NCBI GenBank assembly: GCA_000970895.1
Contig: JYHA01000023.1
Location: forward strand, 1 to 32,111
Length of the DNA: 32,111 bases
Direction of reading: 5' to 3'
Source: Candidatus Arcanibacter lacustris
GTDB taxonomy: Bacteria; Pseudomonadota; Alphaproteobacteria; Rickettsiales; Arcanibacteraceae
In this document: positions 30,486 through 32,111 of the stretch, piece after piece
Numbering within the stretch: position 1 is the first letter of the stretch
How the letters are laid out: every line of letters begins with the position of its first letter
Translations under genes and position numbers: made by a program
The notes under the pieces: model-generated
The model's database searches: none
What the model saw: only the letters and a program-made list of their open reading frames with translations
What the model was told of the DNA's origin: nothing

Positions 30486-32111
30486 CTACCTCATAAATTC
30501 TTGCCAAATAATAGCAGGAGCTCCTCCGCCCGTTACTTTGTTCATTGGTTTGTTATCATCATTTCCTACCCATATACCGCAAGTTACTTGATCATCAAAT
30601 CCTATAAACCAAGCATCTTTATAGTTTTGAGTAGTGCCAGTTTTACCATAAGTTGATTTATGATTAATTTTGGCTGCACCTCCAGTGCCATTATCTATTA
30701 CTTCTTTGAGTAGAGATTTCATAATATGGTTTGTGTTACTAGATATTACTTGAGTTTCTTGGTTATGTGTTTTTTTAAACAATAATTTTCCTTTGGGGTT
30801 TTTTATCTCGGTAATTGCATAAGGAATAGTTCTTCTACCATTATTATTAATAACAGCAAAGCTACTAGTTAAATCAAGTAAGCTAACTTCTGCAATTCCT
30901 AGAGATATGCTTGGATGCGGGCTCATATTGGCATTAATTCCAAGTTTTTTAGCTAGTCTAATTAAATTTCCTCTACCAGCATTTTCAGTAAGCCTAACTG
31001 CCACAGTATTGATTGATTTAGCAAAAGCTTCCTTAAGTCTAATTTCCCCTAAATAATTCCTAGTATAGTTTTTGGGATGCCATTTGCCAATGTTGATTGG
31101 AGCATCAATAACTTTTGAATATTCATTTAAATTATTTTGTTCGATGGCATTTAAATAGACGAATAATTTAAAAGCCGATCCTGATTGTCTGTGAGACATA
31201 GTTGCTCTATTAAATGGGCTTTCTCTATAGTTTTTACCGCCCACCATCGATAAGATGCTTCCATCTTTGCTAAGCGCTACCAAAGCAGATTGCTTGATAT
31301 TTAGTTTTTCTCCATGATGTGCTAAATAGTTTTTAATTACTTGTTCGCCCCTAGTTTGCATTGAGGGATTAAGAGTGGTTTTGATGATTAAATCCGTTTG
31401 GGTGTCTTCTATAATATTTTGTGCTAGATCTAATACATAATCACAGAAATATAAACTATTACCAGATCCTAGGGCTGATGTTTCTAAGAACACAGGATTA
31501 TCTGATATGTCTTGGATGTCTTTTTCTGTTATATAGCCAGCATCTTCCATATTAAGTAAAACTTGATATGCTCTTTCTCCTGATAATTCAATATTATTGG
31601 TAGGAGAATATTTTGATGGAGCTTTGAGAAGACCTGCAATAATTGATGCTTCATATAAATTAATATCTTTTAGATCTTTGCCAAAATAATATTTGGCAGC
31701 TCCATCAATCCCATAAATACCAGCACCAAGATAAACTCTATTTAAATACATAGTGAGTATTTCTTGTTTGGAAAATTTATGTTCTAAATATAGGGCTAGA
31801 ACTAATTCTTGTATTTTTCTTTTGATGGTTTTATCTGAGGATAGGAAGGCAATTTTAGCTAATTGTTGAGTGATGCTACTACCACCTTGTACTACATAAC
31901 CTGCCTTGTAATTGCTATAAAAAGCACGGATAATGCCAATTAAATCTATGCCAAAATGATTGAAGAATCTTCGATCTTCTGTTGCTATTACCGCATTTGC
32001 AATATTTTTTGGAATGTCATTATAGGAGGTATATTTACTATATAAATCACCATAATTGGTTAGAATAAGATTGTTCGAAGCTAAAATGGTAATCTTTCTC
32101 TGCTATTTCTA
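30486..32111 (-). CDS. Second class A penicillin-binding protein, 5' end frameshifted and cut by window edge
   Basis: A bifunctional wall synthase distinct from the PBP1A-type one at 991. Reading the frame back beyond the internal ATG at 31751 gives a GT51 domain: IANAVIATEDRRFFNHFGID, GGSSITQQLAK, KRKIQELVLALYLE and MYLNRVYLGAGIYGIDGAA. The transpeptidase follows with SAFK (after RQSG), KSIN and KTGTTQNYKDAWFIG. The frame is closed upstream by TAG at 32105-32103, just before KITILASNNLILTNYGDLY, with no ATG, GTG or TTG in between. In a neighbouring frame the edge bases read EIAEK, and dropping one A from the AAA at 32097-32095 would join EIAEK to ITILAS. That suggests a one-base insertion or a sequencing error, so the gene may be a pseudogene. 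The N-terminal anchor lies outside the window. Confidence 0.82.

Noticed and set aside
30486..31751. A complete 421-residue PBP starting at ATG 31751
   Set aside because: The frame continues upstream with clear transglycosylase motifs, so this ATG is internal to the domain.

Overview
The window is an AT-rich (roughly one third G+C by eye), densely coded chromosomal segment of an intracellular alphaproteobacterium. The gene set points to Rickettsiales, most likely Rickettsiaceae (Rickettsia, 'Candidatus Megaira' or a relative): a rickettsial-style type IV secretion islet with a divergent VirB4, an alphaproteobacterial-type Pgi, mreB-mreC, a MutL carrying its own endonuclease motif, many non-ATG starts and intergenic palindromic repeats. 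The genus assignment is inference; the family-level signal is fairly good.

Layout. 1-3414 (+): end of ettA, then tatA, an exoD-like membrane gene and a class A PBP (PBP1A type), packed with gaps or overlaps of a few bases. 3537-11106 (-): a T4SS islet in the order virB2 pilin, virB4-like ATPase, then a 1340-residue exported Cys-rich protein, followed in the same frame by a solute-binding protein gene that has lost a recognisable start. 11618-13297 (-): aminopeptidase P. 13419-16584 (+): pgi, a YhhQ-type queuosine-precursor transporter and a tgt that looks like the chlamydial rather than the usual proteobacterial type. 16677-17266 (+): a Phd/PIN toxin-antitoxin pair. 17363-19822 (+): thrS and infC, the latter with a probable ATA start. 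20107-20790 (+): exported M15 peptidase. 20961-22808 (-): a 615-residue unrecognised protein built of internal repeats. 23003-24772 (+): mutL. 24776-26843 (-): mreC and mreB. 27056-29584 (+): tRNA-Thr, prfA and an ArnT-like membrane glycosyltransferase. 29526-32111 (-): two unrecognised small genes behind a second class A PBP whose 5' end appears frameshifted.

Functional themes. Peptidoglycan synthesis and remodelling are well represented (two class A PBPs, MreB/MreC, an M15 peptidase, TatA, and Pgi, which could feed amino-sugar synthesis), so the organism probably makes a wall. The transporter-tgt pair suggests scavenging of a queuosine precursor from the host. The T4SS islet is the most accessory-looking part: a pilin, an ATPase with an altered Walker B motif, and a giant secreted protein ending in sushi/CCP-like disulfide modules, a plausible pilus-associated or host-binding surface protein.

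The intergenic spaces carry two dispersed repeat families. The more striking forms an outer stem with three arms. Two full copies keep the arms paired although the arm sequences differ, one copy is a chimeric half, and a related 33-bp perfect inverted repeat sits between mreB and mreC. No CRISPR array, insertion sequence, rRNA or prophage was seen.
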